Shown: positions 1 to 9,060, counted from the stretch's first letter. The stretch: 64,000 bases of DNA from Psychromonas algarum (GCF_004376845.1 NZ_SNUW01000011.1:1-64000); one strand, 5' to 3'. The notes: generated by a model not told the origin, from the sequence alone. Translations and numbers: made by a program.

Positions 1-1
1 G

Positions 2-391
2 ACGGCTGATTTAAAAGGTATCTATCGAGCAGTGACTGAAGATGAAGCCTTAAAGGCATTGGATGACTTTAGTGATAAATGGGATGAGAAGTACCCTCAA
101 ATCAGCCGTTCATGGCGTGTCCATTGGCATAACCTCAATACGTTGTTTAGTTATCCTGAGGACATCAGGAAAGCGATATATACGACCAATGCGATTGAGT
201 CATTGAACAGTGTAATACGTAAAGCCATCAAGAAACGTAAGGTGCTCCCAACGGATGATTCGGCTAAAAAGGTGGTTTATCTTGCTATCATGGATGCATC
301 AAAGAAATGGACGATGCCAATAAGAAATTGGAAAACGGCCTTGAATCGTTTTATGATAACGTTCGAAGACCGTCTTAAAGACTACGTTTAA
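2..391 (+). CDS. IS256-family transposase, C-terminal part (5' end outside window)
   Basis: This is the C-terminal third of a mutator/IS256-type DDE transposase. The reading frame is open from base 2, so the gene starts before the window. The most diagnostic stretch is TTNAIESLNS at about 181-210; in this family it surrounds the catalytic Glu. The WRVHWHNLN stretch before it and the closing Arg-Asn-Trp-rich part (KKWTMPIRNW) are also typical. The stop at 389-391 is followed within 35 bp by what looks like the right terminal repeat, as expected for an intact 3' end. Whether the whole element is complete cannot be judged. Its neighbours are ordinary chromosomal genes. Confidence 0.9.
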   Translation, partial: TADLKGIYRAVTEDEALKALDDFSDKWDEKYPQISRSWRVHWHNLNTLFSYPEDIRKAIYTTNAIESLNSVIRKAIKKRKVLPTDDSAKKVVYLAIMDASKKWTMPIRNWKTALNRFMITFEDRLKDYV

Positions 392-401
392 AAACCGCAG
401 T

Positions 402-425
402 TACACAGAATTATTTACAGGGTCT
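402..425 (+). repeat. Probable right terminal inverted repeat of the IS256-type element
   Basis: Eleven bases after the transposase stop lies ACACAGAATTATTTACAGGG, followed by TC. Read on the other strand, this is the GACCCTGTAAATAATTCTGTGTA-like end common to many IS256-family elements. The left end lies outside the window, so neither the matching repeat nor the target duplication can be checked. Confidence 0.6.
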
Positions 426-437
426 TTTTTAATTTTA

Positions 438-674
438 TTAGCTATCCAGATAATCTAAATCGTCATAATCATCACCTAGTAACTCTTTTAAACGTTTTCT
501 TTCCTTAATTTCTTCAATACTACGGCGAACCTTGCCTCTTTTTCTATCGTTTAATAACGCCTGCTTCTTTTTCATTGATGAATTATCTTCATCCCATTCA
601 TCTTCTGAAAAAAAATCAGTTATATCTTGAGTCTCGTCTTCAGTTTGTAGAGAGTTTCTATTAGTATTTGCCAT
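438..674 (-). CDS. Small acidic PA3496-like protein
   Basis: A 78-residue, highly charged soluble protein with no signal peptide or membrane segment. The first half is acidic (ITDFFSEDEWDED). The second half has a basic patch followed by RRSIEEIKERKRLKELLGDD, which resembles the R-R-x-I-E-x-x-x-E-x-K-R-L core of the small PA3496-type family. Its role is not established. It is monocistronic and faces the IS256 end across about 12 bp, so the element inserted just behind its stop codon. The family assignment is by eye and could be wrong. Confidence 0.55.
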   Translation of the reverse strand: MANTNRNSLQTEDETQDITDFFSEDEWDEDNSSMKKKQALLNDRKRGKVRRSIEEIKERKRLKELLGDDYDDLDYLDS

Positions 675-1043
675 TTTAATTCTCCAATTATGACGGCATT
701 GATGTACCGCTTACAGGCTATTTATAACTACAAAAAACTTATTATTAAATCATTTACTTTAAAAATACTAAGTATGAAAAAATTATTTATTATTAAATAA
801 AACCATACTTTGTTCTTTTTAACTCATTATTTGAAAAAATTCGATAAAAAAATACAATTTAAATCACTTTAAAAATTATTAGCTATAAAATATGACTTTT
901 CAAGATTATTTAGATGACAATTTAGTTTAATAATCATTCATTATTGAGAATAAGCATTTAACGTTTCCATCATACAAGCAATATACATATTGCTCATAAG
1001 CAGTTACATTAATGGCTTATTTAAAATCAACAAAAAGGTGAGT
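675..1043. other. AT-rich intergenic region with no recognised gene
   Basis: About 370 bp between two divergent genes (small acidic protein on minus, aldo/keto reductase on plus). It is very AT-rich and presumably holds both promoters. I see no convincing small ORF, RNA or repeat in it. Confidence 0.6.
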
Positions 1044-2096
1044 ATGCAATTTTCAACTTTAGGTAGTAGTAATCTATCAATTTCTCGAGTTTGTTTAGGC
1101 AGCATGACTTGGGGGTTACAAAATACTCAGCAAGATGCAAATCAGCAGATAAACTATGCATTAGAGCAAGGTATAAATTTTATTGATACAGCTGAAATGT
1201 ATGCAGTCCCACCCTCTGCTGATACCTACGGTAAAACAGAATCTATTATTGGAAACTATTTAGCGAATAATCGTCACCAACGCAAAGATATTATATTAGC
1301 TTCTAAAATAGCAGGGCCAGGTATTGCTTGGGTTCGTAATGGTGGAATAATCACAGGTCAGGCAGTAATTGATTCAGTAGAAGCCTCTTTAAAACGTTTA
1401 CAAACAGATTACCTAGATCTTTACCAACTACATTGGCCAAACCGTCAATCACCTCATTTTGGGCAGCATGCTCTAAATCATTATAAATTTTCAGATAGTG
1501 ATGCAACTCAACAAACAGAATCGATGTTAGATGTATTAACAGGATTAGATGCATGCGTTAAAGCAGGTAAAATCCGTCATTGTGGTCTATCAGATGATAC
1601 TCCATGGGGCATTAATACTTTCTTGAAATTAAGTGAACAGCACAACCTGCCACGTATGGTTTCTATTCAAAATGAGTTTAACTTATTACATACAAAAGAT
1701 TGGCCATATCTGATTGAAAATTGTGTCCATGAAAATATTGCTTATTTACCATGGTCTCCATTAGCAGGGGGTATGTTAAGCGGTAAATACCTTAATGGAC
1801 AACGCCCAACAGGAAGCCGATGGACATTACAACAACGTAATGGGTTATTTAGAAACACGGAAGCAAGTGAAGCAGCAATTAAAGCTTATCAAGAAATTGC
1901 TATTGCTAATAATATGACAACTGCTCAACTGGCATTAAAATGGTGCGACCAAGTTGATGGGGTGAGTTCAACTATCATAGGTGCGACCAATTTATCACAA
2001 TTAAAAGAAGATTTAGATGCATTTAAAGAGCCTTTGTCTGAACAAGCATTAACTGATATCAGTAGCGTATTAAGTAACTACACAACCCCATTCTAA
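1044..2096 (+). CDS. tas: Tas-like aldo/keto reductase
   Basis: A 350-residue NADP-dependent aldo/keto reductase, close in length and pattern to E. coli Tas (346). The expected features are present: NFIDTAEMYAVP, carrying the catalytic Asp and Tyr (about 45-56); ILASKIAGPG, carrying the Lys; and YQLHWPNR, carrying the His. The C-terminal part (SSTIIGATNLSQLKEDL) forms the cofactor-binding end. The frame is open from 990, but the ATG at 1044 is preferred because AGGTGAG lies just before it and the protein then begins MQFSTLGSSNLSISRV like its relatives. The physiological substrate is unknown; Tas in E. coli was named for suppressing tyrosine auxotrophy under starvation. It stands alone and ends at a bidirectional terminator shared with polB. 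Confidence 0.85.
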   Translation: MQFSTLGSSNLSISRVCLGSMTWGLQNTQQDANQQINYALEQGINFIDTAEMYAVPPSADTYGKTESIIGNYLANNRHQRKDIILASKIAGPGIAWVRNGGIITGQAVIDSVEASLKRLQTDYLDLYQLHWPNRQSPHFGQHALNHYKFSDSDATQQTESMLDVLTGLDACVKAGKIRHCGLSDDTPWGINTFLKLSEQHNLPRMVSIQNEFNLLHTKDWPYLIENCVHENIAYLPWSPLAGGMLSGKYLNGQRPTGSRWTLQQRNGLFRNTEASEAAIKAYQEIAIANNMTTAQLALKWCDQVDGVSSTIIGATNLSQLKEDLDAFKEPLSEQALTDISSVLSNYTTPF

Positions 2097-2111
2097 ACTC
2101 ATTAATTGTTC

Positions 2112-2156
2112 AGACTCTAATGATGCAACTGACATAAAGCTGCATTTTTAGAGTCT
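2112..2156. terminator. Bidirectional terminator between the reductase and polB
   Basis: A long hairpin with outer arms AGACTCTAA and TTAGAGTCT and a second inner pairing TGCA/TGCA. It lies exactly between the converging stops of the reductase and polB, and T/A runs are present on both sides. Confidence 0.6.
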
Positions 2157-4571
2157 TTAAAATAAAGACATTTGATCTGATGTTATAAGGTTAAAATCTA
2201 TACCTAAAATAGGCAGAATAGCTTCTGCTATGGGTTTTAACTGCTTATCAATATATTGTTGATAATCAATTTCAGAATGGCAATATTCCTGCGGCTCAGG
2301 ACCATTCACCGTCAACAAATAACCTATTCGCCCACGTTGTTGATAACGCAAGGGTAAACCCAACTCCGCATTTTGTTGGTCAGCTAAACGTGCAGCTCTT
2401 ACTTGAGGTGGAATATTTTTAATGTAATCTGCTAATGGTCGACGTAAACGTTTGTGATACACCAATTTATCATCTAACAGGCCTTGTTTTAATTGAGCGA
2501 TTGTTTCTGTTATATATTCTTCAACGGGCATTTCTGCAAATATTTTTTGATATAGAGTTTGTTGAAAAGTTTGTGCCAGTTCAGTCCAATCGGAGCGAAC
2601 TGTTTCTAATCCTTTAAAGACTATTTTTTCACCTTCATCCGTCGCAGTTAAACCTGCATAACGCTTTTTAGATCCTGTATCTTGACCACGTAACGTTGGC
2701 ATAAAAAATTTTGAAAAAGCGGTTTCAAACTCAATTTCTAAGTAACAATCAAGATCGTATTCTTGCCGTAAAAGTTCAGCCCAATATTGATTAATATCGA
2801 GAGCAAGTTGCTGCCCAATTTGATTCGCTTGTTGTAAATTTTGACATTCTTTTAAATACACAAAAGTAGAGTCTGTATCTCCATAAATAACCTGCTGACC
2901 TTTTGCTTCAATAAAAGCAGCTGTTTGTTGCATTATTTGATGCCCACGCAGCGTAATAGAACTTGCTAAGCGAGTATCATGGAAACGGCAACCAGCGGAT
3001 CCTAAAACACCATACATGCTATTCATAATAATTTTAATCGCATGTTGAAAAGCATTATTTTTTTCTTTTTTAGCCTGCTCACGGGCATTAGTGAGTGTAT
3101 CTAGAATACCCGGAAGGTGATGTTGTTGCCGGCTAAACCTTGCCCCTCTAAAACCAGGAATAGTTTCTCTTTTAGTCTCTAATAGACCTTCTATCATTCC
3201 CATAGGATCAATTTTAAAAGTTCGAATAATATTGGGATATAATGATTTGAAATCGAGTACTAACACCCATTCGTATAACCCTGGCTTTGAGTCCATGACA
3301 AAGCCACCAGGAGAATGCTGGGCTTGAATATCACCTAAATTTGGGGCGATGTAACCACTACGATGTAATAAGGGTAAATATAAATTAGTGAAAGCGGCAA
3401 CAGAAGCTCCACGGCGATCAAGTGCCAGCCCAGTTAATCGAGCTCGTTGAATGGTATATTCCGCTAATTGCTTCGCAGCAAAAATACGTTCAACCAATAA
3501 ACAATCCTGTAAATTGTAACGTGCGAGGGTTACGGGTTCTTGTTCAAATTGTCGCTTTATCTCCAAACCTTTATCATAATTATTAGCAATCAACTTGCCT
3601 TCTGAAAACAAACTTTGACTAACAAATTCCAAACTATAACTTTCAAAATGTAAACTAGCATTTCTTAATGCATCGATACCATCTAAAACAACGCGGCCAT
3701 TTAAAATAACTGAGCCGGCATTAGCATCATCTCTGTGTGCTAACCATTTTAAGGCACTACCATCACGCCCAATAGTTAAAGGAACATTTAAAATATGAGC
3801 GCGTTTTGCTAATAAACGCATATCAAAGTTAGCAACGGCCCATCCGATAATCGCATCGGGATCATGAATTTCAAACCAACGGGTTAACTGTATTAATAAC
3901 TCCCGTTCATCTTTAACCCAAACAATATTAATATTTTCTGCAGCTTGAGTTTGTCCAATCATCAACACAGTATGGTGTGCTTGTTTTGACTGTTCAGTAT
4001 TATTCATACTTAACGCGATACTATACAACTCGCTTTGAGGACTGCATTCAACATCTAATGACACCATGTTTAAACAACTATTACGTTTAATCACCCCCTC
4101 ATCGCTTTCAGCAGAAAGTGTTGCGTGCTGACAAGACCAGTAACTTCCAAGCCAATCAATTTGACCGGACACTCTCACTAACCCGTAAATAAATCGCTCC
4201 ATTAAATAACGATCACTTAACTTAATATCGCCTTCATAAGTTGCAATATTTTGTTTCATTAAAGCCAGTTGACACCATTTATGATGTTGTTGTTTGAAGG
4301 TGTAAATCGCGCAGACTTTTTTACCATTGAAGGTTTTTATATCAATTGAACGAATATAATCAGGTTGGCAGTTTTCTTGTTTCCAAATATCTTTTGCTTG
4401 TTCAACTTGTTCCTGTTCAATTAAAAAAACATAGCGTTGTTGAGGCACTACAACTCGACAGGGACCGCGGTCGGTACTTAACCAAAAAATAAGATCAACA
4501 CCATTCACGTTCTCAACTTGCTGACGCGATAATATTAAACCAGAGATAAAGGTAAGAGATCTTTCTTTCAT
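2157..4571 (-). CDS. polB: DNA polymerase II (family B, proofreading)
   Basis: An 804-residue family B DNA polymerase (E. coli PolB is 783). The 3'-5' exonuclease motifs are intact: DVECS (about 172), GWAVANFDMRLL, and YNLQDC. The polymerase motifs follow: A, LDFKSLYPNIIR (about 440); B, KIIMNSMYG (about 517); and C, YGDTDS with the two metal-binding Asp (about 563). In enterobacteria this enzyme belongs to the SOS response and performs translesion synthesis and restart. I searched the region before the start for a CTGT-N8-ACAG LexA box and did not see one, so SOS control is unproven here. The gene is monocistronic. A copy of the dispersed intergenic repeat sits directly upstream (4582-4746), within the expected promoter region. 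Confidence 0.97.
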   Translation of the reverse strand: MKERSLTFISGLILSRQQVENVNGVDLIFWLSTDRGPCRVVVPQQRYVFLIEQEQVEQAKDIWKQENCQPDYIRSIDIKTFNGKKVCAIYTFKQQHHKWCQLALMKQNIATYEGDIKLSDRYLMERFIYGLVRVSGQIDWLGSYWSCQHATLSAESDEGVIKRNSCLNMVSLDVECSPQSELYSIALSMNNTEQSKQAHHTVLMIGQTQAAENINIVWVKDERELLIQLTRWFEIHDPDAIIGWAVANFDMRLLAKRAHILNVPLTIGRDGSALKWLAHRDDANAGSVILNGRVVLDGIDALRNASLHFESYSLEFVSQSLFSEGKLIANNYDKGLEIKRQFEQEPVTLARYNLQDCLLVERIFAAKQLAEYTIQRARLTGLALDRRGASVAAFTNLYLPLLHRSGYIAPNLGDIQAQHSPGGFVMDSKPGLYEWVLVLDFKSLYPNIIRTFKIDPMGMIEGLLETKRETIPGFRGARFSRQQHHLPGILDTLTNAREQAKKEKNNAFQHAIKIIMNSMYGVLGSAGCRFHDTRLASSITLRGHQIMQQTAAFIEAKGQQVIYGDTDSTFVYLKECQNLQQANQIGQQLALDINQYWAELLRQEYDLDCYLEIEFETAFSKFFMPTLRGQDTGSKKRYAGLTATDEGEKIVFKGLETVRSDWTELAQTFQQTLYQKIFAEMPVEEYITETIAQLKQGLLDDKLVYHKRLRRPLADYIKNIPPQVRAARLADQQNAELGLPLRYQQRGRIGYLLTVNGPEPQEYCHSEIDYQQYIDKQLKPIAEAILPILGIDFNLITSDQMSLF

Positions 4572-4581
4572 AAGAATATTT

Positions 4582-4746
4582 TATACCAAGCACAATAAAT
4601 AGCTTATCTATTTTACAGGTTAAAACAGTCTACTTCCTCGTTGTAAACTTCGTAAAGAGCACAACTATTTACGTCAATTTACACCTTAAATTAAACTGCT
4701 TTTTCAACGTAAAATTTAGATAACGTATTTAATGTCATCGGTATTA
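4582..4746 (-). repeat. Dispersed intergenic repeat, copy A (full length, about 165 bp)
   Basis: Read on the minus strand, it begins AATACCGATGACATTAAATA and ends TTATTGTGCTTGGTATA. It aligns end to end with copy B at 35122-35277 and partly with copies at 21276, 24354 and 42862. The outer ends form a short inverted repeat (TAATACC.../...GGTAT). It occupies most of the gap between uraA and polB. Confidence 0.75.
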
Positions 4747-4875
4747 AAGCAATTTGCAGACAAATGTCAGTATTTAATAAATTAGATAAGAGGGTACAGA
4801 GGAAATGATAAGAATAATAAGGGTAATAAATAAGTAGAGAAAGTAAGAGGCTACTAGCCTCTTACTTTAACAAGT

Positions 4876-6150
4876 TTAAAAACGTTGACGTGGTAAAAAT
4901 AGATTAAGCAATATAGCAACAATACCGCAAAGACTAACACCTTGTAGACTGAATGAACCTACACCTAGCGCCATGCCTCCAATACCAAAAATCAATACAA
5001 CTGATACGATACATAAATTACGCGCTTGTGATAAATCCACTTGATGACGGATCAAAGTATTCAAACCAACAGAGGCAATCGTACCAAATAATAAAATCAT
5101 GATCCCGCCCATCACTGTAGTAGGGATCGTTTGTAATATAGCTCCAAACTTACCAACAAAGGCTAACACAATCGCAATAATCGCAGCCCAAATCATCACT
5201 TTAGGATTGAAATTTCGCGTTAACATTACTGCACCAGTTACCTCAGAATAAGTGGTATTAGGTGGACCACCAAATAATGACGCTAAACTTGTCGCTGCTC
5301 CATCACCAAATAGCGTTCGATGTAAACCAGGTTTTTTAATGTAATCTTTCCCTGTTACGTTACTAATTGCCAATATATCACCAACATGTTCAACAGCAGG
5401 AGCAATAGCAACTGGGATCATAAATAAGACTGCATGCCAATTCCACTCAGGCGCAACAAACTGTGGGATACTTAACCATGTTGCATTGCTAATCGCACTA
5501 AAATCAAGCACACCAAAAAAGAAAGATAAAATATAACCAACTAAAACACCGCAGAAAATAGGCACTAATTTAAAAATGCCTTTAGCCAAAGTAGAAACAA
5601 GTAATGTGGTTATCAATGCAGAAAATGAAATAATCATAGCGGTATTTTGCTCAATCAAGACCGTACTTCCGTCACCTGTTTTACCCAATGCCATATTAAC
5701 CGCTAATGGAGCGAGCCCTAAGCCGATAACCATAATCACAGGACCAACAACAACGGGAGGCAATAGTCGATGAATAAAGTCGACTCCTTTGAGTTTTACT
5801 GCATAGGACATCAGCATATACACTACACCTGCAGCAAATAAACCAGACATAGTCCCCGGAATTCCCCAAGTTTGGATCCCGTAAGCAATAGGAGCAATGA
5901 AAGCAAATGAAGAGGCAAGGAAAATTGGTACCTGCCCTTTAGTAATAAATTGGAATAATAATGTACCAGCACCCGCAGTAAATAATGCCACATTAGGATC
6001 TAATCCAGTAATCAACGGCATTAATACTAAAGCACCAAAAGCAACAAATAACATTTGAGAACCTGCTAATGCTTGCTGAAATACATTAATATTTTGTGTT
6101 TTATCTTCTACAGACGTTTTAGATTGTTCACTTGAGGGGGCATCCTGCAT
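4876..6150 (-). CDS. uraA: Uracil permease, UraA-type nucleobase:cation symporter
   Basis: An inner-membrane uracil/H+ symporter of the NCS2 (UraA/xanthine permease) family, 424 residues with about 14 hydrophobic segments. Recognisable family stretches are VAIAPAVEHVGDILAI, which carries the substrate/proton Glu of the family, and FGGPPNTTYSEVTGAV. The frame opens four codons earlier, but the ATG at 6150 is chosen because GGAG lies 8 bases before it inside the upstream alternative. It follows upp by about 100 bp in the same direction, so imported uracil is trapped as UMP by its neighbour, as in the E. coli upp-uraA operon. The gap holds a GTCAG/CTGAC hairpin (about 6194-6217) without a T run. 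Confidence 0.95.
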   Translation of the reverse strand: MQDAPSSEQSKTSVEDKTQNINVFQQALAGSQMLFVAFGALVLMPLITGLDPNVALFTAGAGTLLFQFITKGQVPIFLASSFAFIAPIAYGIQTWGIPGTMSGLFAAGVVYMLMSYAVKLKGVDFIHRLLPPVVVGPVIMVIGLGLAPLAVNMALGKTGDGSTVLIEQNTAMIISFSALITTLLVSTLAKGIFKLVPIFCGVLVGYILSFFFGVLDFSAISNATWLSIPQFVAPEWNWHAVLFMIPVAIAPAVEHVGDILAISNVTGKDYIKKPGLHRTLFGDGAATSLASLFGGPPNTTYSEVTGAVMLTRNFNPKVMIWAAIIAIVLAFVGKFGAILQTIPTTVMGGIMILLFGTIASVGLNTLIRHQVDLSQARNLCIVSVVLIFGIGGMALGVGSFSLQGVSLCGIVAILLNLFLPRQRF

Positions 6151-6249
6151 GCAGAACTCCATTTAAAAATTAAAATTTAAAGGAAAATATATAGTCAGTT
6201 TAATTATTAAGCTGACCATTTAAATATGTAATTAAGAGTATTCTTAAAG

Positions 6250-6876
6250 TTATTTAGTACCGAATATTTTATCACCCGCATCACCTAAACCAGGCACTAT
6301 ATATCCTCGCTCATTTAAGTGTGAGTCGATTGACGCAGTATAAACCTCAATATCAGGATGCGACTCTTCTAGTGCTTTTAAGCCTTCAGGAGCAGCAACT
6401 AAAATCAATACTTTAATATTTTTACAGCCACTTTCCTTAATAAGATCTAATGTTGAGATCATTGAACCACCTGTCGCTAGCATAGGATCAACAACTAAAG
6501 CTAAACGTTGGTCGATTTGGCTCACTAATTTCTGAAAATAAGGAACTGGCTCTAATGTTTCTTCATCACGATAGATACCAACAACACTTACTTTTGCACT
6601 TGGAATATAATCTAAAACACCATCCATCATACCTAGGCCAGCACGTAAAATAGGTACTACAGTTACTTTTTTACCTGCAATTTGTTGAACCTCTAACTCA
6701 CCTTCCCAACCTTGGATTGTGACCGATTCTAGTGCTAGATCTTTAGTTGCTTCATAAGTTAATAAACTGGCAACTTCACGAGCTAATTCACGAAAACGTT
6801 TAGTACTAATATCTGCTTCGCGCAATAAACCTAATTTATGTTGAATAAGAGGATGCTTTACTTCTACTACTTTCAT
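6250..6876 (-). CDS. upp: Uracil phosphoribosyltransferase
   Basis: A cytosolic salvage enzyme that converts uracil and PRPP to UMP. It has 208 residues, the same as E. coli Upp. The PRPP-binding loop is seen as [12 protein letters not shown] (about 130-141), the uracil-binding region as [12 protein letters not shown] near the C-terminus, and the N-terminus has the family pattern [16 protein letters not shown]. The start at 6876 has a clear GGAGAAATACC before it. It is first in a upp-uraA unit. Upstream lies the terminator of amtB, so it has its own promoter. Confidence 0.98.
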   Translation of the reverse strand: MKVVEVKHPLIQHKLGLLREADISTKRFRELAREVASLLTYEATKDLALESVTIQGWEGELEVQQIAGKKVTVVPILRAGLGMMDGVLDYIPSAKVSVVGIYRDEETLEPVPYFQKLVSQIDQRLALVVDPMLATGGSMISTLDLIKESGCKNIKVLILVAAPEGLKALEESHPDIEVYTASIDSHLNERGYIVPGLGDAGDKIFGTK

Positions 6877-6985
6877 GGTATTTCTCCAAAATGATAAATT
6901 AATAATTATTTAATCATAACAGCACATAATACTAAAATGAGCCCATCTACTTTTTAATTAATAACTTTATTTATTAATATTTTAA

Positions 6986-7018
6986 ACAAAAAAGGTTGAG
7001 AATTTCTTCTCAACCTTT
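6986..7018 (-). terminator. amtB terminator
   Basis: A perfect 12-bp stem, AAAGGTTGAGAA/TTCTCAACCTTT, with a 4-base loop, followed on the minus strand by a T run. It sits about 48 bp after the amtB stop. Confidence 0.85.
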
Positions 7019-7065
7019 AATAGATACAAACTATTTTATAAAACTTTTCAAAATATAAAACATAA

Positions 7066-8283
7066 TTAGTTATTATTCAGGTTCGTAGCACCAATTCTAT
7101 GAATGGTGACATCTGCACCATTGAATTCTTCTTCTTCGCTTAAACGAATAGGAGCAAATTTATTAACTGATTTGTAGACTATAAAACCACCAATAACCGC
7201 AACAGTAATACCTAATAAAGAACCAATTAGTTGGCTCATAAAGCTAACACCACCAAGGCCACCAAAGCTTTCTAAACCAAAGATTCCTGCAGCAAGGCCG
7301 CCCCATAAACCACAAACACCATGTAAAGGCCAAACACCTAATACATCATCAAAGCTAGTAAATTTATTTTGCACATAAGTAAATAACCAAACAAATAAAC
7401 CACCTGCGATTAAACCAGTCACTAATGCTCCGATAGGATGCATCACATCAGATCCGGCACAAACAGCAACTAAGCCAGCCAAAGGACCATTATGAATGAA
7501 GCCTGGATCTTTTTTCCCAATAATAAGTGAGCTAATAATACCACCAACCATTGCCATTAAAGAGTTCATTGCAACTAAGCCACTAATCCCTTCAATCGCT
7601 TGTGCTGACATAACATTAAAACCAAACCAACCGATAGATAGGATCCAAGCACCTAATGCTAATAAAGGAATATTTGAAGGAGCAAAAGCAACTAATTTAT
7701 CACCACGGTAACGTCCATTACGACTACCTAAAACGATAATAGCCGCAAAAGCAATCCAACCGCCAACTGCATGTACTACAATCGAACCCGCAAAATCATG
7801 GAAGCTAGCACCAAAAGAGTTTTCTAACCACCCTTGGAAACCATAATTACCATTCCAAATTAAACCTTCAAAAAATGGGTAGACGATGCCAACACATAAA
7901 GCAGCAGCTATAAGCATTGGATTAAATCGAGCTCTTTCTGCAACACCACCAGAAATAATGGCAGGAATAGCAGCTGCAAATGTCATTAAGAAGAAAAACT
8001 TAACTAATTCGTAACCATTATTTTGTGCTAATACAGCAGCACTATCAAAGAATGTAACCCCATACGCTAACCAATAACCAAAAAAGAAATAAACTAATGC
8101 TGACACGCCAAAGTCAGACATAATTTTCACTAAGGCATTGACTTGGTTTTTATGACGAACTGTTCCTACTTCTAAAAAGGCAAAACCGGCATGCATAGCA
8201 AAAACCATGATTGCACCTAATAATATAAATAATGTATCTGCACCGCTTAATAATGCAGTCACATGATTTTGTACTGACTCCAT
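7066..8283 (-). CDS. amtB: Ammonium transporter (Amt family)
   Basis: A 405-residue inner-membrane ammonium channel with 11 hydrophobic segments. Family markers include FAFLEVGTVRHKN in TM2, the GGVAERARF stretch, and two pore-lining His regions (FAGSIVVHAVGG near 165-176 and LHGVCGLWGG near 310-320). The C-terminal tail (about 30 residues, SEEEEFNGADVTIHR) is cytosolic, the part that PII proteins bind in this family. No glnK lies next to it, unlike the usual glnK-amtB pair. I found no clear sigma-54 -24/-12 element in the upstream DNA, so nitrogen control is not visible here. It is monocistronic, with a strong terminator after it. Confidence 0.96.
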   Translation of the reverse strand: MESVQNHVTALLSGADTLFILLGAIMVFAMHAGFAFLEVGTVRHKNQVNALVKIMSDFGVSALVYFFFGYWLAYGVTFFDSAAVLAQNNGYELVKFFFLMTFAAAIPAIISGGVAERARFNPMLIAAALCVGIVYPFFEGLIWNGNYGFQGWLENSFGASFHDFAGSIVVHAVGGWIAFAAIIVLGSRNGRYRGDKLVAFAPSNIPLLALGAWILSIGWFGFNVMSAQAIEGISGLVAMNSLMAMVGGIISSLIIGKKDPGFIHNGPLAGLVAVCAGSDVMHPIGALVTGLIAGGLFVWLFTYVQNKFTSFDDVLGVWPLHGVCGLWGGLAAGIFGLESFGGLGGVSFMSQLIGSLLGITVAVIGGFIVYKSVNKFAPIRLSEEEEFNGADVTIHRIGATNLNNN

Positions 8284-8499
8284 GAAGACCCCTTTGCAAG
8301 TCTCTAAAAAAATTTACAGAACAATAACTGATCAGCATCTCAGTTAACATATTTTTATGCTGTTTTTGTCTATTTTTTAATATAAATCAATATTAGAAAT
8401 AAAAAGTAGTCTACAAAAATAAATAATTAGAGACAAAAAGAAGGAAAAACAACTCTCATTTGTATGAGGATAACTACCTGAATATATTGTAGGTATATT
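8284..8499. other. Upstream region of amtB, no other feature seen
   Basis: About 215 bp of AT-rich DNA between amtB and the IS630 remnant. It should contain the amtB promoter. I see no ORF, RNA or repeat. Confidence 0.5.
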
Positions 8500-8760
8500 C
8501 TGCTGTCCGAACCGTGCTTCATCCTGTAACCAAATATCAACCTTGTCTACGGCAATATGACCAGGGATTTTAAGGATCGTTTCTATTTGGAACTTTTTAA
8601 AATCTTCTTGGGCTTCGATGGATTGTTTAGGATGCTTAGAGCGTGAGGTTATCCATGAAAATCCTAACCGATGAAGTAATTTATAGACGCTAGATAAGTG
8701 ATATTGATAGCCGAAATGTTCAAGGATAAATGATTGAATATCAGAGCCTATTAAGCGGAA
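8500..8760 (-). pseudogene. Remnant of an IS630-family transposase
   Basis: Read on the minus strand from about 8759, an open stretch without a start codon encodes RLIGSDIQSFILEHFGYQYH and, further on, LLHRLGFSW, PGHIAVDKV and DIWLQDEARFGQQN. This is the end of the winged-helix part and the beginning of the DDE domain of an IS630-type transposase, including its first catalytic Asp (VDIWLQDE). Both the N-terminal part and everything after the first Asp are missing, and the frame continues only into unrelated sequence near 8500. It is a decayed fragment next to the tRNA-Asn cluster. No terminal repeats or TA duplication could be identified. Confidence 0.75.
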
Positions 8761-8803
8761 TGGTATAAATTAGTCGAATGACGATTAACTATAAATTATA
8801 GAC

Positions 8804-8838
8804 AAAAAAAAGCCTGAACAATTTGCTCAGGCTTTTTT
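8804..8838 (-). terminator. Terminator of the tRNA-Asn operon
   Basis: AAGCCTGA and TCAGGCTT form the stem around a short loop (8810-8834). T/A runs lie on both sides, so it could work in both directions. It sits 5 bp after the last tRNA on the minus strand. Confidence 0.85.
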
Positions 8839-8842
8839 AATG

Positions 8843-8918
8843 TGGCTCCTCTTGCTGGGCTTGAACCAGCGACACACGGATTAACAGTCCGTTGCTCTAC
8901 CAACTGAGCTAAAGAGGA
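8843..8918 (-). tRNA. tRNA-Asn (anticodon GTT), copy 3 of the operon
   Basis: A 76-nt tRNA with encoded CCA. The acceptor stem TCCTCTT/AAGAGGA is perfect. The D arm is AGCTCAGTTGGTAGAGC, the anticodon loop CTGTTAA gives GTT, and the T arm is CTGGTTCAAGCCCAG. It is identical in sequence to the two upstream copies and lies last before the terminator. Confidence 0.98.
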
Positions 8919-8984
8919 ATTGTTCTTTTAAGTCTTCAAATTATTAGACTCGTTATGCTTGACATCATCAAGCTTAACTAAATG

Positions 8985-9060
8985 TGGCTCCTCTTGCTGG
9001 GCTTGAACCAGCGACACACGGATTAACAGTCCGTTGCTCTACCAACTGAGCTAAAGAGGA
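8985..9060 (-). tRNA. tRNA-Asn (anticodon GTT), copy 2 of the operon
   Basis: Identical 76-nt tRNA-Asn with encoded CCA. The spacers that separate the copies (about 66 bp each) are also nearly identical (GACTCGTTATGC..GACATCATCAAGC), so the array arose by tandem duplication of a gene-plus-spacer unit. Confidence 0.98.

Noticed and set aside
940-958. Fur-like sequence ATTATTGAGAATAAGCATT before the aldo/keto reductase
   Set aside because: It matches only 11 of 19 positions, is not a good inverted repeat, and such matches are common in DNA this AT-rich.
4572-4660. Possible LexA box upstream of polB
   Set aside because: Only CTGTTTTAACCTGT-like direct pieces are present; no CTGT-N8-ACAG palindrome was found.
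6194-6217. Hairpin between upp and uraA as a terminator
   Set aside because: The stem GTCAG/CTGAC is short and not followed by a T run; upp-uraA cotranscription remains more likely.
8284-8350. Sigma-54 promoter for amtB
   Set aside because: A TTGCA occurs on the minus strand, but no GG lies at the required distance upstream.
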